A DNA stretch of 38,149 bases, taken from contig CAMCMF010000012.1 of NCBI GenBank assembly GCA_945875865.1, forward strand, positions 1-38,149, written 5' to 3'. Shown here one piece after another: positions 1-8,258 of the stretch. How positions within the stretch are numbered: position 1 is the stretch's first letter; the number at the start of each line of letters is the position of its first letter. Origin of the DNA: Rhizobium sp. Q54 (GTDB taxonomy: Bacteria > Pseudomonadota > Alphaproteobacteria > Rickettsiales > UBA1997). The position numbers and the translations under genes were made by a program. The notes below the pieces were generated by a model that had not been told where the DNA came from, made no database searches, and saw only the letters and a program-made list of their open reading frames with translations.

Positions 1-159
1 ACTCTTCCTGAAGGCATTGAAATGGTTATGCCTGGAGATAATGTTAAACTTAATGTTGAACTTATTTCTCCAATCGCCATGGAAGAAGGTCTACGTTTTG
101 CTATCCGTGAAGGTGGTAGAACTGTTGGGGCTGGGGTTGTTGCGAAAGTAATCAAGTAA
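1..159 (+). CDS. tuf: Elongation factor Tu, C-terminal fragment
   Basis: This is the 3' end of an EF-Tu gene, read in frame from base 1 and cut by the window start. The 52 visible residues contain the conserved end of domain 3, including [32 protein letters not shown] and the terminal VVAKVIK. EF-Tu delivers aminoacyl-tRNA to the ribosome as a GTP complex; the GTPase domain lies upstream of the window. The gene stands before tRNA-Trp, secE and nusG, the classical order of this cluster in proteobacteria. Identification rests on near-invariant sequence and is secure. Confidence 0.97.
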   Translation, partial: TLPEGIEMVMPGDNVKLNVELISPIAMEEGLRFAIREGGRTVGAGVVAKVIK

Positions 160-197
160 TTTCTAAACTATTAACCATCTAACCAAACTTAAAAAAT

Positions 198-467
198 ATG
201 AAAAAAATAATTTTGACTCTTTCGCTTATTTTTCTTGCAGGATGCGCATCAACTCATGGTAATTATTTGAGCGATAAGCAAGATGCTTGGATTGATGGTT
301 ATAGTGCTAAAAGCAACGGTGCAGATAGAGGACTCCTTTATTGCAGAGCCAACATTAAAGAAAACGGTCTAGCTGATCCAATTTGCTTCGAAACTCGTTT
401 CGAAGAATATGAAGATGAAGCAGAGCGTGCTGAAGAAACAAAAGAAAAAGAACAAAAGAAAAAATAA
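198..467 (+). CDS. Small predicted lipoprotein
   Basis: An 89-residue protein with a typical lipoprotein signal: MKK, a hydrophobic stretch, then the lipobox LAGC with the acylated cysteine at about residue 16. The mature part is short and soluble, with two more cysteines (in LYCRAN and PICFET), and ends in a very charged Glu/Lys-rich tail. It would be anchored in the inner or outer membrane facing the periplasm. I do not recognise the family. It starts 38 bases after tuf and is followed 6 bases later by a second tiny lipoprotein gene, so all three may share a transcript that ends at the hairpin at 597-620. Confidence 0.75.
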   Translation: MKKIILTLSLIFLAGCASTHGNYLSDKQDAWIDGYSAKSNGADRGLLYCRANIKENGLADPICFETRFEEYEDEAERAEETKEKEQKKK

Positions 468-473
468 AACATC

Positions 474-557
474 ATGAAAAATTTTTCTCTGAAATTGTTT
501 GTAGGCATGTTGCCATTGCTTCTTAGTGGATGCATCATCTTAGATATAATCTTCTAA
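474..557 (+). CDS. Very small lipoprotein (27 aa)
   Basis: ATG at 474 opens a 27-residue frame: MKNFSLKLFVGMLPLLLSGC then IILDIIF and a TAA stop. The N-terminus has a basic start, a hydrophobic core and a clean lipobox LLSGC, leaving a mature lipopeptide of only eight residues. It lies 6 bases downstream of the preceding lipoprotein gene, which suggests translational coupling. In general design it resembles the tiny lysis or entericidin-type lipoproteins, but there is no sequence basis for that function. It could be a chance frame; the lipobox and position argue for a real gene. Confidence 0.5.
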   Translation: MKNFSLKLFVGMLPLLLSGCIILDIIF

Positions 558-596
558 ATATTTTTTTAAAAAGTACTGTTGGCCAAAGCTTTTTAG

Positions 597-620
597 CTCA
601 GAACCTAAACAGGTTCTGAG
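597..620 (+). terminator. Hairpin terminator before tRNA-Trp
   Basis: A perfect 10-bp stem, CTCAGAACCT pairing with AGGTTCTGAG around the loop AAAC, is followed by a T-rich stretch (AATTTTATTTT). It lies after the tuf/lipoprotein genes and just before the tRNA, so it probably ends tuf transcription. Confidence 0.65.
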
Positions 621-634
621 GCCAATTTTATTTT

Positions 635-710
635 AGGAGCGTAGCTCAACTGGTAGAGTAGCGGTCTCCAAAACCGTTGGTTGGGGGTTCGACTCCTCTC
701 GCTCCTGCCA
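635..710 (+). tRNA. trnW: tRNA-Trp (CCA anticodon)
   Basis: A 76-base cloverleaf with the CCA end encoded. The acceptor arms AGGAGCG and CGCTCCT pair over seven bases, with G as discriminator. The anticodon stem GCGGT/ACCGT closes the loop CTCCAAA, giving anticodon CCA at 34-36, which reads UGG. The T arm contains the expected GGTTCGA core. Its place between tuf and secE is the usual one for tRNA-Trp in proteobacteria. Confidence 0.97.
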
Positions 711-717
711 ATAATTT

Positions 718-793
718 AGTCGATAGTAAATAGTCGGTAGTCGATAGCTTATCTTACGCCGACTATCGACTTTCGACTTTCGACTTTCGACTA
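718..793. repeat. Heptamer repeat (CGACTAY/CGACTTT) with inverted halves
   Basis: This spacer between tRNA-Trp and secE is made almost wholly of a 7-base unit in two orientations: AGTCGATAG and TAGTCGGTAGTCGATAG on the left, then CGACTATCGACTTTCGACTTTCGACTTTCGACTA on the right in pieces of seven. The halves can pair. The same unit occurs in frame inside pdhC at 13884-13915. Confidence 0.85.
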
Positions 794-803
794 ATTTTTA
801 TTT

Positions 804-980
804 ATGCTAACATTTTTCAGAGATGTGATTGAGGAGTTAAAAAAACTCAATTTCCCATCAAAAAAAGAAACTTATATCACTACTATCACGATTTTAATCA
901 CGATCACCTTGGTTGCTTTGGTTATTCTCTTCGCTGATTTTTTAATCTCGAAAATAATCGGGCTAATTTTTGGCCTCTAA
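804..980 (+). CDS. secE: Preprotein translocase subunit SecE
   Basis: A 58-residue single-span protein: an amphipathic N-terminal helix (FFRDVIEELKKLNFPSKKET), then a hydrophobic membrane helix (about residues 25-50) and a short tail. This is the minimal SecE form typical of alphaproteobacteria. SecE clamps the two halves of SecY in the inner-membrane Sec channel. The arginine-containing amphipathic helix with FPSKKE is the family hallmark, and the gene sits directly before nusG as in most bacteria. Start at ATG 804. Confidence 0.93.
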   Translation: MLTFFRDVIEELKKLNFPSKKETYITTITILITITLVALVILFADFLISKIIGLIFGL

Positions 981-993
981 TCTTTTATCGAAT

Positions 994-1533
994 ATGGAAC
1001 AAAAAGAAAATAAATGGTACATTTTAAACGTAATCGCGGGTCAGGAAAATAAAGTAGCTTCTGAGATTAAAGCTTTAATTGCACGTAGTGCGGCTAACAA
1101 GCATATCATCGATGTTATTGTGCCAGCTAAGCCCATAATTAAAATCAAGAAAGGTCAAAAAGTTCAGGAAATGCAAAAGCTTTTTCCGGGATATGTTTTT
1201 GTTCAAGCCGATCTAACTGGAGAAGCTTATAGCGTCATTAATTCTATTCCAAAAGTGATGGGATTTTTGGGCGGAAAAAATAATCCTCAGCCCGTTGCTG
1301 ACGCTAAGATGCAAGATATTTTAAAATTGTCTGCTGAGCAAGCTCCAGATAATAAAAATTTCGCTTTCGATATTGGCGAAACTCTCAACATCATTGAAGG
1401 TCCCTTCGAATCTTTTTCTGGAGTCGTGGAAGATTTTGATGCGGAGAAGCAAAAAGTTAAAATTTCTGTTTTAATTTTCGGTCGTGCTACTTCGGTTGAA
1501 TTGGATGTAAATCAAGTCGAAAAAATTTCCTAA
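994..1533 (+). CDS. nusG: Transcription termination/antitermination protein NusG
   Basis: A 179-residue NusG. The N-terminal NGN domain starts with KWYILNVIAGQENKV and contains FPGYVFVQ; the C-terminal KOW domain has GETLNIIEGPFESFSGVVEDF. NusG binds the RNA polymerase clamp, reduces pausing and links polymerase to Rho or the ribosome. I start it at ATG 994 (MEQKENKWY), which matches the family's usual N-terminus. An in-frame TTG at 970 would overlap the secE end and is less likely. The stop codon abuts a palindromic repeat at 1534. Confidence 0.96.
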   Translation: MEQKENKWYILNVIAGQENKVASEIKALIARSAANKHIIDVIVPAKPIIKIKKGQKVQEMQKLFPGYVFVQADLTGEAYSVINSIPKVMGFLGGKNNPQPVADAKMQDILKLSAEQAPDNKNFAFDIGETLNIIEGPFESFSGVVEDFDAEKQKVKISVLIFGRATSVELDVNQVEKIS

Positions 1534-1569
1534 GGGCATTTCAAAAAATCCTAATTTTTAGAGGAACCC
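1534..1569. repeat. Intergenic palindrome, family R (copy 1)
   Basis: Starts directly after the nusG stop codon. Core AAAAAATCCTAATTTTTAGAGG, given here as AAAAAAT, CCTA, ATTTTT and AGAGG, forms a hairpin flanked by GGGC and a degenerate GAACCC. Related copies lie at 3434, 8191, 20394 and 20764. The rest of the spacer to rplK (1570-1784) holds a weaker inverted pair TGTCACC/GGTGACA (about 1574-1618); I see no gene in it. Confidence 0.8.
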
Positions 1570-1784
1570 ATCAATGTCACCCCGATCCTTAGTCAAGCTC
1601 AGGAGTCGAATGGTGACAGCGAGTTTTTTCTGAGTTATGGAATAATCACCAAATTTTTTAAATACCCTATTGCAAACTTGTTTTGCAAAAATAGATTGCC
1701 GCGCCTCGCAAAACGGTGGAAGGTTGTAATATTACCGAGAGGCCAATAATTTAAAGGCTTCATGCCACTTTTAATAAATAAATT

Positions 1785-2219
1785 ATGTCAAAAAACAAAG
1801 AAGTACTTGGCTTGATTAAGCTGCAAGTACCATCAGGAAAAGCTAATCCGGCTCCTCCAATTGGACCAGCATTGGGACAAAAAGGTCTAAACATCATGGA
1901 ATTTTGTAAGCAATTCAATGCTATGAAATTCGATTATGAAATTGGCACTCCAATTCCAGTAACCATCACGGCTTACAAAGATAAATCATTCACCTTCATT
2001 ACCAAGAGTCCTCCAGTTTCTTACCTCATCATGAAGGAAATTAAATTGGCAAAAGGCTCTTCAGCTCCAGGAAAAGATTCTGCTGGAAAAATTACAATGA
2101 CTCAAATCAAAAATGTCGCTCAAAAGAAAATGGTCGACATGAATGCAACTGATATTGAAGCATGCATGAGGATGGTTAAAGGCTCTGCCACTTCAATGGG
2201 ATTAGAGGTGGTTGAATAG
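1785..2219 (+). CDS. rplK: 50S ribosomal protein L11
   Basis: A 144-residue L11. The N-terminal domain contains [20 protein letters not shown] and [17 protein letters not shown]; the C-terminal RNA-binding domain contains [17 protein letters not shown] and ends with MGLEVVE. L11 binds the GTPase-associated region of 23S rRNA with L10 and L7/L12. The [11 protein letters not shown] signature makes the call secure. It starts the rplKA pair, and rplA begins within a few bases of its stop. Confidence 0.98.
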   Translation: MSKNKEVLGLIKLQVPSGKANPAPPIGPALGQKGLNIMEFCKQFNAMKFDYEIGTPIPVTITAYKDKSFTFITKSPPVSYLIMKEIKLAKGSSAPGKDSAGKITMTQIKNVAQKKMVDMNATDIEACMRMVKGSATSMGLEVVE

Positions 2220-2223
2220 AATT

Positions 2224-2919
2224 ATGACTGCAATGAAAAAAAATAAAAAACTAGAAAAACTAGAAAAATATACCGCTCCAACTTTTGAGGAAGGTATAAA
2301 AAAAGTTAAAGAATTAGCTGGTGTAAAAACTCGCAAATTCATCGAATCAGTTGACATTGCTGTCAATCTTGGAATCGATACTAAGCAAACTGATCAAACC
2401 GTAAAAGGTTCAGTTCTTCTTCCAAATGGTTCTGGAAAAAAAGTTAAAGTAGCAGTTTTTGTTGCTAACGACGATCAGAAAAAACTTGCTTTAGATTCTG
2501 GCGCTTCAATCGCTGGTCTAGAAGATTTAATGGCAAAAATTGAAGGCGGATTTTTTGATTTTGATTGCTGCATCGCTACTCCAGATGTTATGCAAAAAAT
2601 CAGCAAAATCGCTAGAAAATTAGGACCCCGTGGCTTGATGCCAAGTCCAAAAAATGGCACAGTTACAACTGACATCAAAAAAGCGATCACAGAAGCTTTG
2701 AAAGGAAAAGTTGATTTCAAAAATGACAAAGGTGGAACAGTTCACTGCTTGGTCGGTAAAGTAAATTTCGAAGATGGCGCTCTTATTGAAAATGCGAAAG
2801 CAATTTTAAAAGCTATCAAGGACGCGAAGCCAGAAGGCAGCAAGGGAAAATTCGTTAAAGAATTTTACCTAAGCTCCACAATGGGACCTTCAGTTCAAGT
2901 TGTTCTAGAATCTTTTTAA
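2224..2919 (+). CDS. rplA: 50S ribosomal protein L1
   Basis: L1 of 231 residues from ATG 2224, close to the usual 230-235. Signatures: KFIESVDIAVNLGID near the N-terminus, GPRGLMPSPKNGTV in the middle and FVKEFYLSSTMGPSVQV at the end. L1 binds 23S rRNA at the L1 stalk, helps release E-site tRNA and in many bacteria represses its own rplKA mRNA. A TTG at 2212 overlapping rplK, and ATG 2233, are alternative starts. Spacing to rplK is 4 bases, so the two are translated together. Confidence 0.98.
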   Translation: MTAMKKNKKLEKLEKYTAPTFEEGIKKVKELAGVKTRKFIESVDIAVNLGIDTKQTDQTVKGSVLLPNGSGKKVKVAVFVANDDQKKLALDSGASIAGLEDLMAKIEGGFFDFDCCIATPDVMQKISKIARKLGPRGLMPSPKNGTVTTDIKKAITEALKGKVDFKNDKGGTVHCLVGKVNFEDGALIENAKAILKAIKDAKPEGSKGKFVKEFYLSSTMGPSVQVVLESF

Positions 2920-2930
2920 TTTTTTAAATA

Positions 2931-3425
2931 ATGAATAAAGAACAAAAAACCAGTCTCATTTCGTCTCTAAAAGACAGACTAAGCAGCAGCGCATTTGTTG
3001 CGCTAGTTCATTATCGTGGAATGAGCGATAAGCAACTTTATGATCTAAGAGTTTCTCTTAAATCAAAATCTTGCGGCATGAAAATTGCTAAAAATACTTT
3101 GATTAAAATTGCAATTAAGGGCACGGATTTAGAAGTTCTTTCTTCTCATCTTGTTGGTCCAACTGCAGTACTTTACTCGCAAGATCCAGTCGCTCTTGCC
3201 AAGGTAATGTGCGATATTTCTAAAGAAGTAAAAGTTTTGGAAATCAAAACCGGATTCTTTAACAAATCTCTTATGAATGAAGCTACCATCAGAGAGATAG
3301 CAAAATTAGGTTCCTTGGAAAATGTTCGCTCTTCTTTCCTTGGTATACTAAAAGGCGCTCAGTCAAAATTTGTCAGAATCTTAACTGCTCCTGAGCAAGG
3401 TTTGGCTACTTTGAAAACTCAATAA
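2931..3425 (+). CDS. rplJ: 50S ribosomal protein L10
   Basis: A 164-residue L10. It begins with MNKEQKTSLISSLKDRLSSS and carries ALVHYRGMSDKQLYDLR and MKIAKNTLIKIAIKGT, the rRNA-binding part; the C-terminal helix that holds L7/L12 dimers ends at LATLKTQ. It starts 11 bases after rplA, so the usual long L10 leader with its own promoter is missing and rplKAJ reads as one unit. Confidence 0.97.
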   Translation: MNKEQKTSLISSLKDRLSSSAFVALVHYRGMSDKQLYDLRVSLKSKSCGMKIAKNTLIKIAIKGTDLEVLSSHLVGPTAVLYSQDPVALAKVMCDISKEVKVLEIKTGFFNKSLMNEATIREIAKLGSLENVRSSFLGILKGAQSKFVRILTAPEQGLATLKTQ

Positions 3426-3433
3426 TAGCCTTA

Positions 3434-3469
3434 GGGGTATCTCGAAAAATCCTAATTTTTGAGGCGCCC
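3434..3469. repeat. Intergenic palindrome, family R (copy 2)
   Basis: CTCGAAAAAT, CCTA, ATTTTTGAG form a stem-loop, followed by GCGCCCTTAA, between rplJ and rplL. Same core as the copies at 1534, 8191, 20394 and 20764. It could act as a weak terminator or an RNA-stabilising stem in the ribosomal transcript. Confidence 0.8.
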
Positions 3470-3514
3470 TTAAAATCTGTTTAATATCTTTTTTTAACTT
3501 TAAATCCCAAGAAA

Positions 3515-3880
3515 ATGTCTGCAAATCTTGAACAACTATCAGAAACCTTATCTTCCCTAACAGTGTTAGAACTTGCTGATTTGAGCAAAAAATTGGAAGA
3601 AAAATGGGGCGTTTCTGCCGCATCTTTTGCTAGCGCCTCTGCTCCTGCAGAGGCTGCCGTTGAAGTAAAAGACAAATTTGAAGTTGTCTTAATGGCTGCC
3701 GGTGAAAATAAAATCAATGTCATCAAAGAAGTTCGTACCATCACTGGTCTTGGCTTGAAAGAAGCTAAGGATTTAGTTGAAGGCGCGCCAAAAACTGTAA
3801 AATCTGACGTTGCTAAAACTGAAGCTGAAGAATTGAAGAAAAAGCTGGAAGCAGCTGGTGCCAAAGTTGAACTTAAATAA
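3515..3880 (+). CDS. rplL: 50S ribosomal protein L7/L12
   Basis: A 121-residue L7/L12: an N-terminal dimerisation helix ([28 protein letters not shown] read in parts), an Ala-rich hinge (about residues 32-48), and a C-terminal domain with [20 protein letters not shown] and [11 protein letters not shown], the factor-binding surface. Multiple copies form the stalk that recruits EF-Tu and EF-G. It follows rplJ after a 90-base gap filled by a palindrome, and a strong hairpin follows its stop. Confidence 0.98.
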   Translation: MSANLEQLSETLSSLTVLELADLSKKLEEKWGVSAASFASASAPAEAAVEVKDKFEVVLMAAGENKINVIKEVRTITGLGLKEAKDLVEGAPKTVKSDVAKTEAEELKKKLEAAGAKVELK

Positions 3881-3897
3881 AATTTAAGTTTTCCCAT

Positions 3898-3932
3898 CAA
3901 AGCCAATTCGCGTTTTTTGCGGATTGGCTTTT
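3898..3932 (+). terminator. Hairpin between rplL and rpoB (attenuator-like)
   Basis: AAAGCCAATTCGC and GCGGATTGGCTTT form a 13-base stem (one mismatch) around TTTTTT, followed by GGCGTTTTTAT. This is the usual position of a partial terminator that sets the ratio of ribosomal protein to rpoBC transcription. The remaining spacer to 4037 holds a second small inverted repeat around CCTTTAGTAAGG. Confidence 0.6.
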
Positions 3933-4037
3933 GGCGTTTTTATAAGACAGGCTCTAGGTCTCATCCTTTAGTAAGGGTCGAGATTAAGAAGGAAGTATTG
4001 TTAAGATTTCACTTAAACCGAAAAAAGGTTTTTACAC

Positions 4038-7000
4038 ATGGCTCAACTCCGCAATTTTGATCAAGCTCTTTCAAGAAAAAGTTTCAGCAACAATAAGGAC
4101 AAAGAGGCTATTCCTCATTTGATTTCCTTACAGCAAGAGTCTTACAAAAAGTTTTTACAAATTGACCTTCCTCACGAAAAACGTGAAAATGTTGGAATCC
4201 AATCAGTTTTTAATTCTTTCTTTCCGATCTCTGATGCCGCAGGTCAAGTTACTATTGAATTCGTTGGCTATTCTCTAGGCAAATCTCGCTATGAATCTTA
4301 CGAATGTTTTTCTGCTGGTAGAACTTTTTCATCGCCACTTCACGCACAATTGCGTTTGATTTTATGGCACCAAGAAGAAGGCAGCAACGTAAAAGAAATC
4401 CGCTCTATCAAAGAACAGGAAGTTTATCTTTGCGAAATTCCTTTGATGACTGAAACTGGAAGTTTCATCATCAATGGTGCTGAAAGAGTTATCGTGTCAC
4501 AAATGCGTCGCGCTCCCGGAGTATTTTTTGATAGCGAAAACGTAAAACTTTCTGGTTCAAAATCCTATACTGCAAAAATCATCCCGCATATTGGTTCATG
4601 GTTAGATTTTGAATTTGACAGCAAAGATATTCTTCACTTCCGCATCGACAAAAAAAGAAAAATCCCCATCACTTCATTGCTACGCGCTGTTGGCATGAAT
4701 GCTGAATCAATCATCCGTACTTTCTACGGAGCCGCAGAAGCTACCATCACTAAAAAAGGCTGGGCTTTAGAATTTACTGCAGAGGCTTTTTTAGGCAAAA
4801 AAGCTCTTCATGATTTAGTTTGCGCTGATTCTGGAGAAGTAAAAGTTAAAGAAGGAACTAAGCTTAATCGCAAAATTATCGACAAGCTTCAAAGCGAAAA
4901 GTTCAAACATTATCTTCTAAGCGATGAAGTTCTTCTGGGATATATTGTTGCTCAGGATTTAGTTGAATCTGAAACTGGCGAACTGCTTCTTGAAGCTGGA
5001 TCAATCGTGACTTCAGAAAGTTTGGAAATTTTGAAAAAATTAAATTTTGAAACTATTTCTATCGTTAATCCAAGCAAAGCTGATATCGGACCATACCTCT
5101 ACAACACTTTGTTGGTCGATAAAAACTTGAATCAAAAAGATTCCTTATTCGACATTTATAAAGCAGTTAGACTTGGCGAAGCTCCATCATCTTTGGATGT
5201 TGCAAAAAATTATTTCGAAAATCTTTATTTCAACGACACCCGCTACAACTTGTCTGACGTTGGTAGAATGAAAATGAACCATCGTCTTGCTTTAGAAGTC
5301 GATCGCGAAACTCTTTTTCTAACTCACAAGGACATCGAGCAAACTGTTAAAATTCTCAGCTTGATCAAGCATAATGATCTAAAAACCGATGATATCGACA
5401 ACTTGGCAAACCGTCGCGTGCGCGCAGTTGGTGAGCTTGTTGAAAACCAACTTCGTGTTGGCATGTCGCGTGTTGAAAAAGCTGCCTTAGAAAAAATCAA
5501 CTCAGTTGAAGTTGATACTATCATGCCACAAAGCTTGATTAATTCTAAGCCTTTGATCACTGCGATTAAAGATTTCTTCGCTACTTCGCAGCTTTCACAA
5601 TTCATGGATCAAACCAATCCACTTTCTGATATTACTCACAAGCGTCGTCTTTCAGCATTGGGACCAGGCGGCCTTACTCGTGAGCGCGCAGGTTTCGAAG
5701 TTCGTGACGTGCATCCAACTCACTATGGTCGTATCTGTCCAATCGAAACTCCAGAAGGACCAAATATCGGTTTGATCAACTCCCTTGCCACTTATGCTCG
5801 TGTCAATGATTTTGGATTCATCGAAACGCCATATCGCAAAGTTACTAACGGTAAAATTACTGACCAAGTTCAATATCTTTCAGCAATGGAAGAGGTCGAT
5901 TTCACTATCGCACCTTCAAGCAGCGAAGTTGATGAAAAAGGTAATATTAAAGCTGACTTAGTTAGCTGCCGTAGAAATGGCGAATTTGTGATGTTGACTA
6001 AAGACAAAATCGATTTCATCGATGTTTCAACCAAGCAAATCGTTTCCATCGCTACAACCTTGATTCCTTTCTTAGAAAACGATGACGCCAATCGTGCTTT
6101 GATGGGATCGAACATGCAACGTCAAGCAGTTCCTTTGATGCATCCAGACGCTCCAATCGTTGGAACTGGAATGGAATCAGTTATTGCGGCCGACTCTGGC
6201 GCAGCAGTTCGTGCCAAAAAATCGGGTGTAGTTAAATTCGTTGATGCTTCAAAAATCGTGGTAGAAACCATCGAAGACGATGTTCCTCACATTGAAGTTT
6301 ACAGCCTGAAAAAATATATCAGAACCAACCAAGATACTTGTATCAACCAAAAGCCAGTGGTGATTATCGGTCAAAAAATAACAGTTGGCCAAATCATTTC
6401 TAGCGGACATTCAATTGCCAATGGTGAAATTGCTCTCGGCAAAAACGTTCGCGTGGCTTTCATGCCTTGGAACGGATATAATTTTGAAGACTCGATCATC
6501 ATTTCCGAAAAACTTCTTTCTGACGATACTTTCACTTCAATTCACATTGAAGAGCTTGAAATAGTCGCTCGCGACACTCGCTTAGGGCCCGAAGAAATCA
6601 CTCGTGATATTCCAAATGTTAGCGAAGAAATTCTAACCAAGCTTGACGAAGAAGGTATCATTCATATCGGTGCTGAAGTTGAGCCAGGTGATTTGCTAGT
6701 TGGTAAAACAACTCCAAAATCTGAATCACCAATGACTCCAGAAGAAAAACTTCTGAAAGTTATTTTTGGTGAAAAAGCCGCTGACGTAAAAGACTCTTCG
6801 CTTTATGCTCCTACCGGAATTGGCGGAACAGTTGTCGACGTAAAAGTATTTTCACGCAAAGGTATCGAGAAAGACGAGCGTTCGATTTATATCGAAATGC
6901 AACAAATTGAAGAGCTTGCTAAAAGCAAAAATCTAAAAATTTCTTTCCTCGAAAGTTCTTTGAGAAGCGAATTAGTTGATATTTTTGCTGGTCATAAATT

Positions 7001-8123
7001 ATCTAACAATGTCGATAAATTGAAGGCTAAAGCCAAGCTTGAGAAAAAAGAACTTGAAGTCTTGTCAAAAAATCTTTTGGTAAAAATCGTGATCGATGAT
7101 GCCAAATTGATGGATAAGGCTGAAAAAATTATCAAGCATCACAATAAACAAGCGGCTGAAATCGAAAAAGATTTTAACGAAAAAGTTTTACGCATTAAAG
7201 CGGGAGACGAATTAGGCCAAGGTGTCTTAAAAATCGTTAAAGTTTACGTTGCTTCAAAATATCGCCTGCAACCAGGTGATAAAATGGCGGGACGTCACGG
7301 TAATAAAGGTGTGGTTTCAAAAATCGCTCCAGTGGAAGACATGCCTTATTCATCTGACGGTGAGCCAGTTGATATTATCCTAAATCCTCTCGGCGTTCCT
7401 TCTCGTATGAACGTGGGACAGATTTTGGAAACTCACCTTGGTTTTGCTTCGAAAGAATTAGGTAAACAAATTGGTGTATTACTGGAAAAAATTGCTGAGA
7501 AAAAAGGCGAATTTGTCAAAGAATTACGTACAAAAATTTTAGCAATTTTCTCTTCTGAAGATGAAGTCAAGGCAATCAAAGCAATGTCAGAAGATGAATT
7601 CCTTATTTTTGCCGCCAATCAAAAAACCGGCGTAAAATTTGCTACCGGAATTTTTGAAGGCGCTAAAGAAGAATATATTACAGACTTGCTGCAGTTGGCG
7701 GGTGTTGATAAATCAGGTCAAATCGAACTTTTCGACGGTCAAACTGGCGAAAAATTCGACCGTAAAGTAACAGTCGGCTACATCTACATGTTGAAACTGC
7801 ATCACTTAGTTGATGACAAGATTCACGCACGTTCGATTGGACCCTACAGTTTGATTACTCAACAACCTTTAGGCGGTAAATCACACTTTGGTGGTCAACG
7901 TTTCGGTGAAATGGAATGTTGGGCTCTACAAGCTTACGGCGCTGCTTACACTCTACAAGAAATGCTCACGGTTAAATCAGATGACGTGGTTGGTAGAATT
8001 AAAATCTACGAATCAATCATCCAAGGAAATCAAAACTTTAATTGCGGCATTCCTGAATCATTTAACGTAATGATCAAAGAAGTTCGCTCACTTGGTTTAA
8101 ATATCGAATTAGTCGAAGAATAA
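4038..8123 (+). CDS. rpoB: DNA-directed RNA polymerase subunit beta
   Basis: The full-length beta subunit, 1361 residues. Recognisable blocks run in order: NRRVRAVGELVENQLRVG, the rifampicin pocket (SQLSQFMDQTNPLSDITHKR followed by RLSALGPGGLTRERAG), RICPIETPEGPNIGLI, FMPWNGYNFEDSI, KMAGRHGNKGVVSKI and FGGQRFGEMECWALQAYGAA near the C-terminus. At the usual resistance positions the Ser, Asp, His and Ser are the sensitive types, so no resistance mutation is visible. A small hairpin AAACC/GGTTT (4015-4031) lies just before the start and may affect initiation. Confidence 0.99.
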   Translation: MAQLRNFDQALSRKSFSNNKDKEAIPHLISLQQESYKKFLQIDLPHEKRENVGIQSVFNSFFPISDAAGQVTIEFVGYSLGKSRYESYECFSAGRTFSSPLHAQLRLILWHQEEGSNVKEIRSIKEQEVYLCEIPLMTETGSFIINGAERVIVSQMRRAPGVFFDSENVKLSGSKSYTAKIIPHIGSWLDFEFDSKDILHFRIDKKRKIPITSLLRAVGMNAESIIRTFYGAAEATITKKGWALEFTAEAFLGKKALHDLVCADSGEVKVKEGTKLNRKIIDKLQSEKFKHYLLSDEVLLGYIVAQDLVESETGELLLEAGSIVTSESLEILKKLNFETISIVNPSKADIGPYLYNTLLVDKNLNQKDSLFDIYKAVRLGEAPSSLDVAKNYFENLYFNDTRYNLSDVGRMKMNHRLALEVDRETLFLTHKDIEQTVKILSLIKHNDLKTDDIDNLANRRVRAVGELVENQLRVGMSRVEKAALEKINSVEVDTIMPQSLINSKPLITAIKDFFATSQLSQFMDQTNPLSDITHKRRLSALGPGGLTRERAGFEVRDVHPTHYGRICPIETPEGPNIGLINSLATYARVNDFGFIETPYRKVTNGKITDQVQYLSAMEEVDFTIAPSSSEVDEKGNIKADLVSCRRNGEFVMLTKDKIDFIDVSTKQIVSIATTLIPFLENDDANRALMGSNMQRQAVPLMHPDAPIVGTGMESVIAADSGAAVRAKKSGVVKFVDASKIVVETIEDDVPHIEVYSLKKYIRTNQDTCINQKPVVIIGQKITVGQIISSGHSIANGEIALGKNVRVAFMPWNGYNFEDSIIISEKLLSDDTFTSIHIEELEIVARDTRLGPEEITRDIPNVSEEILTKLDEEGIIHIGAEVEPGDLLVGKTTPKSESPMTPEEKLLKVIFGEKAADVKDSSLYAPTGIGGTVVDVKVFSRKGIEKDERSIYIEMQQIEELAKSKNLKISFLESSLRSELVDIFAGHKLSNNVDKLKAKAKLEKKELEVLSKNLLVKIVIDDAKLMDKAEKIIKHHNKQAAEIEKDFNEKVLRIKAGDELGQGVLKIVKVYVASKYRLQPGDKMAGRHGNKGVVSKIAPVEDMPYSSDGEPVDIILNPLGVPSRMNVGQILETHLGFASKELGKQIGVLLEKIAEKKGEFVKELRTKILAIFSSEDEVKAIKAMSEDEFLIFAANQKTGVKFATGIFEGAKEEYITDLLQLAGVDKSGQIELFDGQTGEKFDRKVTVGYIYMLKLHHLVDDKIHARSIGPYSLITQQPLGGKSHFGGQRFGEMECWALQAYGAAYTLQEMLTVKSDDVVGRIKIYESIIQGNQNFNCGIPESFNVMIKEVRSLGLNIELVEE

Positions 8124-8146
8124 AAGCTCGATCTCATTACTTGTGC

Positions 8147-8171
8147 AGGACGGGGTTTATAATCCCGTCCT
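8147..8171. repeat. Hairpin AGGACGGG/CCCGTCCT in rpoB-rpoC spacer
   Basis: An 8-bp perfect stem with the loop GTTTATAAT, followed by CACGTTCAG. A related sequence (GGGCGGGATT / AATCCTGTCC then TTAACGTTTC) occurs at 35815-35850, so this is a dispersed element rather than an rpo-specific signal. Confidence 0.7.
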
Positions 8172-8190
8172 CACGTTCAGTTCAAATAAA

Positions 8191-8225
8191 AATTCCTCAA
8201 AAAATCCTAATTTTTAGAGGCGCCC
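8191..8225. repeat. Intergenic palindrome, family R (copy 3)
   Basis: CCTC, AAAAAAT, CCTA, ATTTTT, AGAGG, then CGCCCT: the same stem-loop as copies at 1534, 3434, 20394 and 20764, here 33 bases before the rpoC start. Confidence 0.82.
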
Positions 8226-8258
8226 TAAAGCAGAAGTTTTAATTTAAAATAAAGTATC

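Noticed and set aside
2919-2931. L10 leader autoregulatory structure before rplJ
   Set aside because: The rplA-rplJ gap is only 11 bases, too short for the known leader fold.
4038-8123. Rifampicin resistance change in RpoB
   Set aside because: The pocket SQLSQFMDQTNPLSDITHKR and the following RLSALGP show the usual sensitive residues.
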